From the NCBI GenBank assembly GCA_016271365.2, contig CM057456.1, positions 663,675,501 through 663,739,500 on the forward strand: a DNA stretch of 64,000 nt, in the 5' to 3' direction. Numbering within the stretch: the stretch's first letter is position 1; each line of letters starts with the position of its first letter. The notes under the pieces were generated by a model. The model saw only the letters and a list, made by a program, of their open reading frames with translations, did no database searches and was not told where the DNA came from. This document shows positions 11,055 through 22,875 of this stretch, piece by piece. A program made the translations under genes and the position numbers. The DNA comes from Neoceratodus forsteri. Its lineage: Eukaryota; Chordata; Ceratodontiformes; Ceratodontidae.

Positions 11055-12938
11055 ATAAAATCACTTAAGCGATCTAAGTACTTTCCTAAGTATCTATACA
11101 GTAGTATTGCACTTGCTCAAGAACGATTTTATCTCTAGTTACTATGTTCAAACTTAACTCAGAATAGGTTACACTATTCTCCTTGGAGAACAATATAACC
11201 TGAGTTTTTTTTTTAGTTCAAAACAAGTTTAGACTCTAAATAAAATGTCTGTAACTCATCAAATGCACCCTGCAAAATAAATTCTATTTGCTTTACTGAT
11301 GTGCCTTCCACATAAATAATGGTGTCATCAGCATATAAATGACATTGTACATCAGGATGTGTTAAAGCAAGATTGTTCATTTATAGATTGAATAATATTG
11401 TGCCCAAAATGGATCCATGGGGCACTCCAGAGATAATTGCCCCATGTCCAGATTCCCAGCTATTGATTGATACCATTTGTTTCCTTCCAGATAAATAAAC
11501 TTCTAATTACTTGACCACATTTGTGGACATACCATAAACAGGTAGTCTGGACAGGAGGATGTCATGGTTCAGGGTATCAAAGGCCTTAGATAAATCTACA
11601 AAAAATGCCCCCACTGACATCCCCCTGTCCAGAGCACCCGGATTTCCCCAGTTACTTTCAATAGGGCAGAAGTGGTACCATTTGGAGGTCCAAACCCTGA
11701 TTGAAATGTATTAATCATCCTTCTTTTTTCCAAGTATGTCTGGAGTTGTTTGGCTACCAACTTTTCAAACACCTTAGCCACTATTGGCAGTAATGAAATG
11801 GGCATATAATTCTCTAACAAAGTTCTAGACCCATTTTTAAAAATATGAATCACTTTAGCCAATTTCCACATTTCAGGAATTTCCCCATGAGTAAGTGACA
11901 TGTTAAAAATACTGGCCAAGGGGTATGAAATAACAGGAGCTGCACATTTCAAGAGAAAATTAGGAATCCCATCTAAGCCCCCCAATTTCCTGGTATTTTT
12001 TCTAAATAATGCATCTTGTACATCTAGTGGTGATACAAATTCAAAAATAAACTCCTTACCCTTTTCAGTCTCATCTTCTATATATTTTTTTGGGGGGGTT
12101 TATTACACTTTGTGGTGAAGCTGCCATACCCATAGTTGTAAAATAGTTATTAAAACTATTTGCCACCTGTAAACTCAATGGGATTTTTATATTCCCAGTC
12201 TCAAAATTATCAGGGTAATCCACTGGTTGTTCTCCCTTAATCTTTTTAAAACTTTCCAAAATTCCCTCGGATTACCAGTCAAATTGGTTGTTAATTCTCT
12301 AGTATAACATTCTTGTTTAATTTTCCTAAGTTCATGATTATAATAATTAAGCAATTGTTTATACTTTTTCCAATCTGCATTATTTTTGTGGATTTAGCCA
12401 CCTTCCACGCCCTAGCTCATTGTTCTTTAATTTAAAAAGATAAGAATTATACCAGGAAGCATTTTTAGATTTTAATTTCCTAGTTTTAAGTGGTGCATGC
12501 TTATTACATAGTGTCAGAAAATCATCATAGAACAGTACCCAGGCATTATTAACAGTAGGAACTAATTCTAACCTATCCCAATTGTATTCTTCTAACTCTA
12601 GCATAAATTGTATATAATCATAATTTTTAAATGATCTATATTGAACTATTTTCCCTGGCTTTCTTAAGTTCTTTTTATTTCTTATACCGTATATCATCTG
12701 ATGATCCGAAAAAGAATCTGGGAGCACACACTAGCCACAAACTTCTCTGGGTCCATAGTAAACAGTAGGTCCAAAATTGTGGAAGAATTTGGATGTTTAG
12801 TATTAATTCTAGTTACATCTGTTATTAACTGGGTCATACCCAAAAAGGTGCCTATCTCTGCAATACTGTGGTTAGCCTCCACCATTTTCCAATCTATGTT
12901 AAGGTCCCCAATCAAAAGAAACTCATGGCTATTTAAGT
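11055..12938 (-). pseudogene. LINE endonuclease end and reverse transcriptase
   Basis: Minus-strand pieces in several frames spell a jockey-superfamily ORF2 in order. There is an endonuclease block (LIGDLNIDWKM near 12890-12915, then ILDLLF), a DHQ motif where LINEs have SDH, a linker with KNYDYIQFMLEL, RT motifs (GLDGIPNFLLKCAAP; MPISLLPIVAKVFEKL; FQSGFG), the invariant VPQGSILG-like box, and a YADDT-type catalytic box near 11320-11340 (reading LYADDTIIYV). The homology runs down to a YLG box near 11075. Frameshifts and stops are frequent. The 5' side is cut off by palindrome P1 inside the endonuclease, and the C-terminal remainder probably continues at 8420-8308 and 6552-5805. Confidence 0.75.
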
Positions 12939-13299
12939 ATTCATGGCAAAAAACTCCATTAATGTATCAGTTAGGGTTGTTCCACAGCAACAAAAGCAAG
13001 GAAATTTGATGTTAGGGTTACCACCCCTACCACCCCACCTCACCCCCACCAGCAGGCATCATGGTGTGCACTGGGGTCATCATGCCTAACTCTCACCCCA
13101 TTCTCCTACACTGCACCACCTCAGCTTCTTTAGACATGGAATGGGGTGAGACTTAAGCACGATGACCCCAATGCACACCCCGATGCCTGTTGGTGGGTGT
13201 GGGGTGGTAGGGATGGTAACCCTAACATCAAATTTCCTTGCTTTTGTCACTGTGAAACAACCCTAACTGATGCACTAATGGAGTTTTTTTGCCATGAAT
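12939..13299. mobile_element. Palindromic element P1
   Basis: A near-complete palindrome of about 360 bp. The left arm starts ATTCATGGCAAAAAACTCC and has TATCAGTTAGGGTT further in. The right arm is the reverse complement, ending AACCCTAACTGATGCACT then GCCATGAAT. Inner paired blocks include CTCACCCCATTCTC/GAATGGGGTGAG and GATGTTAGGGTTACC with its complement. It encodes nothing and is inserted in the endonuclease part of a LINE. It is one of several relatives in this window (15422, 19881, 20281, 28651, 49239, 49669, 58641). Confidence 0.8.
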
Positions 13300-13311
13300 G
13301 TCCCTTCTTTT

Positions 13312-14095
13312 TGAATGACCCTAACAGTAATGATAATGCTAACAGTAACGCTAACGGTAATGATATCGGTAACAGTTACAATAACATTGACGCCAACGGT
13401 AACACCAACTGTAATGGTAACACTAAAGGTAACACTAACAGTAATGATAACAATAACGGTAATGCAAGTGCAAATGCATATGCTAACGCTAATGGTATTG
13501 CTAATGCAAATGGTAATGGAAACGCTAATGGTAACCGTAATGCTAACAGTGATGCAAGCGGAAATGCAAATGCAAATGCTAATGGTAATGGTAACGGCGA
13601 TGCAAACACAAACAAAACATGAGCGCTAACAGTAATGGTTAGTAGAAACACAAATGCAAACACTAACGGTAATGCTAATGGTGACACAAATGCTAATGGT
13701 AACAGTAACGCCAACAGAAACGTGAATGCAAATGCAAATGCTAATAGTTACAGTAATACAAACGCAAATGCAAATGGTAATGCAAACGCAAACAGTAATG
13801 GTGATGCAAACGCAAATGCAAATGCAAATGGTAATGGTAATGGTGATGCAAAAGCAAACGGTAATGGTAACGGTAGTGTAAATGCAAACGCTAACGGTAA
13901 TGATAATGGTTACACAAGCATAAATGCAAACACAAATAGTAACAGAAACACAAGTGCAAATGCAACCCGTAATGCAAAAGTTAACAGAAACACAAGCATA
14001 AATGCAAACGCAAATGATAATGCTATCAGTAACGCTGACGATGACACAAATGCAAACTGAAACACTAATGGTAATGCTAATGCACATGCATTGTG
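13312..14095. repeat. Degenerate AACGNT hexamer array, CpG-decayed
   Basis: About 780 bp of hexamers of the form AAYGGT, AAYGCT, AAYGCA, AACAGT and AACACT. The variation is what methylated-CpG decay of AACGGT/AACGCT would give: CG to TG (AATG) or CG to CA (AACA). The array is open in several frames, giving Asn-rich products on the plus strand and Leu/Ala/Pro- or Cys/Ile-rich ones on the minus strand. I treat these as by-products, not genes. Confidence 0.85.
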
Positions 14096-14195
14096 TCCAA
14101 AACAGGTGCATCAAGAAGCACAGTGAATACAAAGATGTGGGCATAATAGTGGGACTCGGACAGGAAAATGAGCACTTAGAATTCTAAATTGCTTA

Positions 14196-15245
14196 TATCT
14201 CAGGAACTGTATGAGGTAGAAAAAAGAAATAAAATGTCGTATTATTTAGGACTTTCCAGGCTGGTTTTCCACTTAGCCCCCCCCCAGTAGGGGACTAAGA
14301 ATTTTTGTGATGAAAAGTCTGTATCTCTAACCGTTTTCGAGATACGGGACCCGAAAGGCACGGCGGACACTATAATGTTATCCTATGAGAAAAATTGTGC
14401 ACTTTGGCACCAAACCATTGAAAGACACATCTGTATGATCTTGGCTTTCTACCCTGCAAATGTCAGCCCAAAATACCAAACTGTTATCTAGCAGGAGGGT
14501 GGCAAATATTTTCTGTTACTGTGGCCATACTTTTGCAAATTACTTACGCAAATCATGAAAGGTTCACAAAGAAAATCACAATACTTTCAAATTCTTGAAA
14601 GTATTTTGTGAAAGCATTTTTTCCAAAAATTTTAAAAATGTATTTTTGGAGGGTTTAACCCCAACAAAAAAGACATGCCTAGCATCCTTAGGACCCAACT
14701 AGGTGAACACAACAAGAATTGTGTCCCTATAGGGTCCCAATTTTTAACACCAGGCATTTTTCTGAGCTGTAACTGAAAACAAAATGGCTGACTCACGAAA
14801 GTAAATGGGTAATTTGCGACAGTAAAAACAGCTATTTGCGAAACTTTCGCACCTGTTGTTAACTTTTCCCATAGACTATAATGGAAAACTTGTTTTTGGA
14901 ATAATTTTTGAACCGTTTACTATTTTTTCACAAAATCATCAAAAGGCACATCGGTGACCCCGGCTGCATGTTCTCTGAAGTTTTCAGACCGAACAAGCAA
15001 ACTGTGCGGGCTGTAGGCGTGAGCAAAGAAATGCGCATAAAGTCTGTTTTATTGTGTTTTTGGCACTCTGTAGCTCCGCAGCCATACATCTCACTATAAT
15101 GCAAGTTGCCAGATCCAGAAATCTATGGTGCCAGACCTCGCATGCAAAATTTCAGGCAAATCCGTCATGTGGTGTCAAAGTTTTAAGGTGCAAAATTTGA
15201 GGTTTTGTATGTAAGTGGCCCTCAACCCTAACTGCAGCACTACTA
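14196..15245. repeat. Q repeat, copy 1
   Basis: Non-coding repeat with landmarks ATCTCTAACCGTTTTCGAGA, CCTATGAGAAAAATTG, CATAGACTATAATGG, AAAAGGCACATCGGTGACC and GCCAGATCCAGAAATCTATG. The same landmarks in the same order appear at 16899-19830 and 45739-48560. It seems to contain two related sub-repeats of a few hundred bases. It ends next to a (TA)n tract followed by a palindrome, as the other copies do. Family unknown to me. Confidence 0.7.
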
Positions 15246-15252
15246 CGTGGCA

Positions 15253-15785
<533 letters not shown>

Positions 15786-15828
15786 CCCTTCTTTTTGAGA
15801 AAGTTTAATGTTACTCGTATGTGGTTGT

Positions 15829-16075
15829 GAGAGTACAGGGCCCTCCAGGCCCTGTGCTCCCATCATGCATACATTTTGTATTTGTCTGTGATTTTCATGT
15901 GGGAGTGCAGGGCCCTCTTAGTCCTGTGCTCCCATCAATACATAAGTGTACAGATATTTTTATGGTATAACTTCTCTGTGTGGGAGCTCAGGTCCTGGAT
16001 GGCCCTGTGCTCCCATTATTGCGTAATGGGATCCATATGTTGGAGCACAGGGCCTGTAGGACTTGTGTTCATGTA
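15829..16075. repeat. Tandem hairpin array (GGGCCC-centred)
   Basis: Four units spaced about 70-80 bp, each a small inverted repeat of the type GAGCACAGGGCC / GGCCCTGTGCTC. A two-unit version follows palindrome P5 at 29085-29200 and 59150-59262, so the array is associated with this palindrome family. Confidence 0.7.
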
Positions 16076-16079
16076 ACTT

Positions 16080-16898
16080 GGTAATAAAATTACCTTTCTC
16101 AGGTTCTTGTTGGAACAACACAAAAGGAAGAGATGACAGACAAGTGGTGTCCATATAATAAATGTAATTTATTACTGGCAAATAATGATGATACTGGCTT
16201 ATAACCAAGGTGTAATCACTGGGAGAGTATCTCGCCTTCCTTACCTACATAGGTGCAGTCTCTAGTCTCAGAGAAATTATGTGCTGCAAGGGGTCTTATA
16301 CTCTAATAATAACCATAGCAACTATAGAAAAAGATACATATTAAACATATAATTGGTCAGTAACAGGTGGTGTGAGTAACCATCCTAACTAGCATAAGAA
16401 GTTGCTCAGCTTGCAGAAGATAAGTGAACAATAAGGTCTGCGATGTTTCCAAGGTCACTTGCAGTTACAGTAATGCACAAGCGCTAAAGATGGCACTGTT
16501 GCTTAACTTATGATTATACAATAAAATATAATGGATAACATCTTCCAGTGGCAGAATACATGTAAAAATATAGTGAAGCATAATATGCATTACAAAAGTA
16601 CAGTAGAACTCAAATCCTGACACTTATGCTTATACGATAACTGTTTCTGCCCTAAAGTTAGTACATATACCTATATATGTATGTTGCTGTCCATGAGGTG
16701 GAGGTACAATCAGGGGTGCTGATCCATGGATAACACACCCATGACCCCATTAGTATAGAGACATAGTGCAGGCCCAGAGCCATTGCAGGTAACCCCTGCA
16801 CTGCAAAAGTTGAAATATCTCAGTAACCATAGGAACTTTGGAAAAAAATCCTCGCAGTTATATTCATGACCGGGCCACCTCCATGTGTGCTGAAGGTG
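16080..16898. other. No gene recognised
   Basis: AT-rich sequence without coding signal or recognised repeat ends. Confidence 0.4.
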
Positions 16899-17108
16899 TA
16901 TTAAGCTGCACATAGTGAAAAATCGTATCTTGAACCGTTTTCAAGATATAGGCGCCGAAATGTGCCACAACTGCCACAATTTTATCCTATGGGAAAATTC
17001 TCAACTTCTGACTGCTGTAATTGTGGAACTGGTGTAAAGTCATTCATCAAACTAGCAAAAGGCATATCTGTGGAGCAAGGGCTTTCCACCTGCAAATTAC
17101 AGCCCCAA
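16899..17108. repeat. Q repeat, copy 2, left part
   Basis: Carries the CTTGAACCGTTTTCAAGATA and CCTATGGGAAAATT landmarks of the Q repeat. It is cut at 17108 by a hAT element; the rest resumes at 18979 with the duplicated AGCCCCAA. Confidence 0.7.
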
Positions 17109-18183
17109 TAAGGTTACCACCTACTCGGTTTTTGACCGAATGATTCGGTTTTCTAGGTCCAGATTCGGTCCTCCTGTTTTCACCATTGCAAATTCGGTTT
17201 TTATGGTGGGTGAAGCAACACCTGTTAGATTCCCCACTAACTGTTTCATTTTCTTCTCATGTGACTGTAGGCAAGTGTCTGATATTTCAGTGTGCTTGCT
17301 TGCTTGCAGTGCTTGCTAATCAGTGAAGTGCCTTCAAGTGCAGGGGAACTTAAAGAGCCAAATGTGTCCTTGTCTGCTCAGTTGTCACCCCTTAACTTCA
17401 CACCAGCAAATTGGAGGATTATTCATGGGAAGGGTAAACAATACCACCTTAATTAACACCTTCATTTTTCTGAAACCCTTAGACATTCAGGCAGGCACCA
17501 CATTAGGGTAGCCTCTTGTTCAGTGTGGACTGTACAATGTGTTTCAGAAACTTTACCTGCTAATCCAGTTTTATTCAGAGGTAATACTTTTTCAGTCATT
17601 TTGAATGCTCACATGCTTGTAAAACAGATTCTGTTAAATCCTTCACCATTTTACTTGCATGGTCAGATTACAAACAAATTCTGATGTCATGTAGACCTTT
17701 GTTTGTATACCAATCAGTCTGAGAGGTGTAAAGTAAGGCTATTAAGACCATTAGCAGCAAATCAACCTAATCCTTTCTAGGCTGCATTGTGAGAACGGTC
17801 TTTGACTGCTGTGATAAGGAATACTTTTATACCTTAAAATGTTCACCATTTTTTCTTTTAGGGTCTGTCCTATATTTTAATATTTGTTACCCCTTTTGTT
17901 GTTAAATAAATAATCTAATATTTTATTTAATTTCTAGCAATACTATGCCTTTCTCTCCTCAGTAGTTATTGTTGTCAATTTTCATACTACTTGGATATTC
18001 CAGGAAGACCAATCCAGGCCTTTCAGATGAACAGCACAGAATAATGTAGCTAATGCCATGCTAAGCTATAGAAATGAGAAAAGGAAGAAAGAGAGATCAT
18101 TAGCTGATGAGATGGCAGGAACATAATCTAGATTTGATGGCACTGCAAATTTAGGCAATTGATCAAAAATGTTTCAAAACATT

Positions 18184-18366
18184 ATTTTTTTTTTACCAGA
18201 AGAGACACACTAAGCTAAAGCTTGTTTACGGGTGCAAACTGAGAGCATAAGGAAATTAAGTGGTTTGTGTAGGGTCACAAAGTATGCAAGTTTAGGCTGT
18301 AGGATTCAAACCCTGGTCTCCAGAATTGCAGCTCAGAGCTTTAAACCACTGCACTATACTGCCTCC
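18184..18366 (-). mobile_element. MIR-like SINE inside the hAT
   Basis: On the minus strand: GGAGGCAGTATAGTGCAGTG head, GGGTTTGAATCCT as B box, then TTTGTGACCCTAC and CCACTTAATTTCC corresponding to the CORE segment of MIR-like SINEs, with an A-rich tail (poly-T on the plus strand at 18184-18194). Confidence 0.7.
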
Positions 18367-18579
18367 AGGCTACATATCACATATCATGTTATCTGCTATG
18401 TATGACTGACATGGAAAACAAAATAGGGTATTTAACAGCATATAATAGTTCCTACCACTTTTAAAAACTTCTCTGACATTACAAATAACTTTAGAGTAGG
18501 AGCAATGGGAGGGACAGTAGCATATCTTAAAATGGTAGATGATATTTGCAATTACATCTTGTCCACCATTACTGGTGTA

Positions 18580-18665
18580 GTTTATTTATTTATTGAAAGA
18601 GTTTTACCAGAAAAGGCAACCTGATCCAAACTAGCCAGTTGTCAGAGGTGTGCCTTAGTCCTTTC
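18580..18665 (-). mobile_element. LINE 3' tail fragment
   Basis: Minus-strand 3' end of a LINE related to the one at 46457-48372. Both share the TTTATTTATT...GTTTTACCAG(A/G)AAAGGCA tail (as read on the plus strand). Only about 85 bp remain. Confidence 0.5.
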
Positions 18666-18978
18666 GATTTGTCAGCTAAGCTGTGTACACAGGATGGAAA
18701 GTCTCCTGAATCCCCCTCTCTAACCCCACCAAATGTTAACACACACTGAAATTTAAACTATTTAAAACTAAATCAAATAAACCAAAAATAATAATCATGA
18801 TGTAATTTAAAGAAGCTGTACACGATGTTACAGTATATCAGCAGCAATTCTGAATTAATCAAGTGGATCAGAGTCCAAGCGATGTCCTCATTAGTCATAA
18901 AAGGGGCAGGGTTAGGGGTGGAGTTTGGGGGTGTGGTTTAGTATTCGGTTTTCATCTCATCCAAAGATGGCAACCCTA

Positions 18979-19830
18979 AGCCCCAAAGACCTAACCATTT
19001 TCTTATTATGACGTGGCAGACAAACTATTTTTTGGGGCTATTGAACTGCGGAACTTTTGCAAAAGTTCTGTGGAATTTCGTGAAAGTACCATTGGTTTAG
19101 CTAGGGAGCTTTCCTGAAAGTATTATGGAACTTTCATGAAAGTCCTGTCACTTTAGTTCCATGAATAAGATGGTGGAAAAAAAAATATTTCTGCGCATCC
19201 TAGCGAAAAGCTAATGCCAGGATCTTGTTACTAGGGCACCGATTAGGTAAACCCAGCTGTTGGTGTTTACCAAGGGACAGTATTTATTGAACTGCAGAAT
19301 TTTTTAGCTGTTGCTAACTGAAAACAAGATGGTGGCATCACAAAAGTACCAAACCCATTTGTGGCAGTAAAAAGTGCTTTCGTGAAAGCAAAAAGTGCTT
19401 TTGTGTTTGACATATATATTTTTTCCCATAGGCTATAATGGGAAACTTTAAACTTTAATAACTTTTGAACAGATTAATATTTTTTCACCAACACTACAAA
19501 AGGCATTTCCTTGACCTAGTCCCCATATACCCTGAAAGTTTCAGATCTGACAGACAAATCATTCTTGCTGTAGAGACCAGCAAAGTATGTGCCAAAAAGT
19601 GAAGATTTTTCACACTGTTTGACACTCTGCAGCTCTGCAACTGCAAATCTGACTGAAACTAAACTTGCCAGATCCGGGGATCTATGGTACCACACCATGC
19701 ATGCAAACTTTCAGGCAAATCAGTCAAACAGTTGCAAAGTTATTAAATTGCAGAATTTTGAATTTAACATTAAAGTTCCTACTCAGCTCTAACTATACCT
19801 GCACTACTGTGCAGGTATCACATAATATAC
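18979..19830. repeat. Q repeat, copy 2, right part
   Basis: Continues the Q repeat after the hAT: CCCATAGGCTATAATGGG, AAAAGGCATTTCCTTGACC, GCCAGATCCGGGGATCTATG and a small terminal hairpin CCTGCAC/GTGCAGG. From 19082 onward it is duplicated in copy B at 45739. Confidence 0.75.
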
Positions 19831-19880
19831 TGTATATCTATAAATATATACTGTATATATATACATATATATATATACAC

Positions 19881-20260
19881 ACATTGCAAAAACTTCATTA
19901 ATGCATCAGTTAGGGTTGAAGCAACAAAAGTAGGGATATGAGGCATTAAGGCTGAGACTGTAATCCCTTTTCACCCAACCACCTGCACCACCCTCCATAG
20001 ATGAACAGCAGCAGTCGGGGTGCCTTGGGTCAATGGAATGAACCTCATCCCATTCTCTTACAGTATACTGTACCATCTCAGCTTCCCTTACAAATGGAAT
20101 GGGGTGAGAGTTGGGACCACTGACCCCAAGGCACATTCCGACACCTGTTGGTCTGTGGAGGGTGGGGGTGGGGTGGTAGGGTTAGGATCTCAACACTATT
20201 GCCTCATGTCCCTACTTTTGTTGCTTCAACCCTAACTGATGCACTAACAAAGAGTGAATA
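19881..20260. mobile_element. Palindromic element P3, copy A
   Basis: The left arm CATTGCAAAAACTTC, then TGCATCAGTTAGGGTTGAAG, is mirrored by CTTCAACCCTAACTGATGCA on the right. Inner blocks: GCAACAAAAGTAGGG/CCCTACTTTTGTTGC and CTCATCCCATTCTCTTAC with a diverged complement. (TA)n tracts lie on both sides. Confidence 0.8.
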
Positions 20261-20280
20261 TATATATATATATATATATC
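20260..20280. repeat. (TA)n tract between P3 and P4
   Basis: Short TA run separating two palindromic elements, both of which abut it directly. Confidence 0.9.
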
Positions 20281-22187
20281 TTCATTGCAAAAAAAAAAGC
20301 TATGTTAATGCATCTGTTAGGGTTCTTTTAAAAATAAAAAACTATGAAATATGACATTAGGGTTTTCAACCCTAACTCTGCATTCACCCCACCCACACAC
20401 ATCCCCAGCAACACACACACAGACATACCGACATGCAGGCAGGGGAAGGGACAAGGAAACACAACCAATCAGAGACAGTCATCATCAGTTAAGAGAAAAA
20501 ACATGCAACTCTATGAACATACCACAAGACACATCAATCATCATGGCACACCAACTGAATGACTTCTGCTGCCATCCCACTGTCTTGGGGTACACCCGTA
20601 TATTCGCTACATGCTTCCACCACACAAGATAAGATGCTAGCAGTGTATTATGACACAAATGAAGCGTGGTACAACTCAGCAGTGTATGTCTGTTATGTCA
20701 TGATCAAAACACTTGCTCAGTCTTAGTTAACCATTTGACCAACTTAACCAGTAAGGTATGTGTGTAGTTTTGTTATGGTGTAATTACAACACTTTCTTGG
20801 CTGTGGAAGCATAAGTGTTTGCCTAATGCTTCTACCACATGAGAAAGTATGCTAACGTGTACTGTAACAAAAATCAAGTGGGCTGTAACTTACCAGTGCA
20901 TGTATGTTATGGTGTGATGTCAACACTTGCTCAGTTGTGAAAGCATGAGGCTTTGCCTTGTGCTTCCATCACATGAGATAGGATGCTGGTAGTCCAGTAT
21001 GACACAAATCAAGTGTGCTGTACCTCAGCAGTGTATGTATGTTACGGTGTGATGGCAACACTTGCTCAGTCGTGGAAGCATGAGGCTTTGGCTTGTGCTT
21101 CCATCACATGAGATAGGATGCTGGTAGCCCAGTGTCACACAAATCAAGTGTGCTATAGCTCAGCAGTGTATGTATGTTATTGAGTGAATGCAACACTTGC
21201 TCAGTCGTGAAAGCATGAGGCTTTGCCTGGTGCTTCCGTCACATGAGATAGGATGCTGGTAGTCCAGTATCACACTAATCAAGGGTGCTGTAGCTCAGCA
21301 GTGTATGTATGTTATTGCGTGATGGCTACACTTACTCAGCCGTGGAAGCATGAGGTTTTGCCTGGTGCTTCCATCACATGAGATGGGATGCTGGTAGTCC
21401 AGTATCACACTAATCAAGGGTGCTATAGTTCAGCAGTGTATGTATGTTATGGTGTTATGGCAACACTTGCTCAGTCGTGGAGGCATGAGGCTTTGCCTGG
21501 TGTTTCCATCACATGAGATAGGATGCTAGTGGTCCAGTATCACACAAATCAAGTGTGCTATAGCTCAGCAGTGTATGTATGTTATTGCATAATGGCAACA
21601 CTTGCTCAGCTTTGCTTGGTGCTCCCATCACATGAGATAGGACACTGACAGTACACCATAGCCTGAATCAAGTGGGGCATAACAATGAAATGTACGCATG
21701 TTATGGCATGATGCCATCAGTTGATTGGTCATGGAAGCATGAGGCTTTGCTTCGTGCTTCCACCACACTAGGTAGTATGCTGACAGTACAACATAACTCA
21801 AATCAAGTGGTACATAACTCAGCAGTGTATCTACTGTATTCAGTAGGCTATAACTCATGGCTGGCCTGCATGCAGGTGTATCCCAAGACAGTGGGATGGC
21901 TGCAGAAGTCATACAGTTGGTGTACCATGATGATGGCTGTGTCTTGTGGTATGTTCATAGAGTTGTATATTTTTTCTCTTAACTGATGATGGCTGTCTCA
22001 GATTGGTTGTGTTTCCTTGTTTATTCCCTTGCTTGCATGTCAGTGCGTCTGTGAATGTGGTTAGGGATATGTGCGTGTGGGGTGAGGGTGAATGTGGAGT
22101 TAGGGTTGGAATCCCTAACACCGTATTTCCTAGATTTTTTTTATGTTTTAAGAAGAACCCTAACTGATGCATTAACAAAGTTTTTTG
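20281..22187. mobile_element. Palindromic element P4 carrying a satellite array, copy A
   Basis: Inverted arms of about 320 bp (20281-20600 and 21865-22187) share the P-family terminus (CATCTGTTAGGGTTCTT / AAGAACCCTAACTGATGC). Inner paired blocks include ACCAATCAGAGACAG with its complement, CATCATCAGTTAAGAG/CTCTTAACTGATGATG and CCCACTGTCTTGGG/CCCAAGACAGTGGG. The space between the arms is filled by a 135-bp tandem satellite. No coding capacity. The copy-B counterpart (49669-51122) is about 450 bp shorter through loss of satellite units. Confidence 0.8.
20636..21840 (+). repeat. 135-bp satellite array, copy A
   Basis: About nine units. The landmark CTTGCTCAGT or a variant occurs near 20926, 21061, 21196, 21331, 21466 and 21601, exactly 135 bp apart. 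Other constant words are GGAAGCATGAGGCTTTGCCT and CAGCAGTGTATGTATGTTAT. The outermost units are more diverged than the central ones. Confidence 0.9.
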
Positions 22188-22269
22188 AGATGATTGACCT
22201 TATTTTTTAAGAATTGTGTGAAATGTTCCTTTGTGTAAATAAGTAGTCAAGTTCTACAAAGTTGTGCTG

Positions 22270-22790
22270 ACAATAACTGTTTGTTGTTAATGTATCTGTA
22301 CTATGGTGTTATGGCAACAATTGATCGGTCATGTTAGCATGATGCTTTGTGTCATGCTTCCACCACATGAGAAAGTGTGCCGCCAGTCCACCAGAAAAGA
22401 CATGAATTATGCCATAACTTACCAGTGTATGTATTTTTATGCCATGATAGCAACACTTGCTCAGTCTTGGAAGCACGAGGCTGCACCTCATGATTCCACC
22501 ACATGACAAAGGACACTGGCAGACAAGTATAACAGAAATCAAGTGGTCCATTATACAGCAGTGTATGTATGGAATGGCATAATGGCAATGCTCACTCTGT
22601 TATGGTTCCATGCTTCCACCACATGAGAAAGGGTGCTGCAAGTACTGTACAGCATAACAGACATAAAGTGGGACATAACTTACCACTGTATGTATGTTAT
22701 GGGGTGATGGCAACACTTGGTCGGTCATGGAAGAACATTCAGCATATGTCAGACAATGCAACTGTGCATACCTTGTGACATGTTATTACA
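22270..22790 (+). repeat. Diverged 135-bp satellite units outside P4, copy A
   Basis: Four or so units of the same family (TTATGGCAACAATTGATCGG, GCTTCCACCACATGAGAAAG, ACTTACCAGTGTATGTAT) lie beyond the right arm of P4. So P4's right arm lies between satellite-related blocks. Counterpart at 51215-51725. Confidence 0.75.
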
Positions 22791-22875
22791 TAACTAAAAA
22801 GAATGCTGCCTCCTGATTAGACAAGAACAACTTGTAGGTAGGACATTATCCTAGCACAAGCCAGCTGAAAGTAAT

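Larger units (their letters stand above)
17109..18978. mobile_element. Non-autonomous hAT element
   Basis: The left end is TAAGGTTACCACCT; the right end on the other strand is TAGGGTTGCCATCT. The flanking AGCCCCAA at 17101-17108 and 18979-18986 is an exact 8-bp target duplication, the hallmark of hAT transposition. CGGTTTT/AAAACCG words occur just inside both ends. The 1870-bp interior has no transposase. It carries a SINE and a LINE 3' tail. It is inserted in the Q repeat, upstream of the part of Q that was duplicated in copy B. Confidence 0.8.

Noticed and set aside
12961..12980. TTAGGGTT as telomeric repeat
   Set aside because: It occurs once per palindrome arm as part of a longer conserved terminus, never in tandem.
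13146..14144. Asn-rich and Cys/Ile-rich proteins of 100-172 residues
   Set aside because: Open frames are produced by the hexamer array in several phases and both strands; the codon-like variation is CpG decay, and there is no start context or conserved domain.
20636..21840. CRISPR-like array
   Set aside because: The unit is a 135-bp satellite without short constant repeats and unique spacers, in vertebrate-type DNA.
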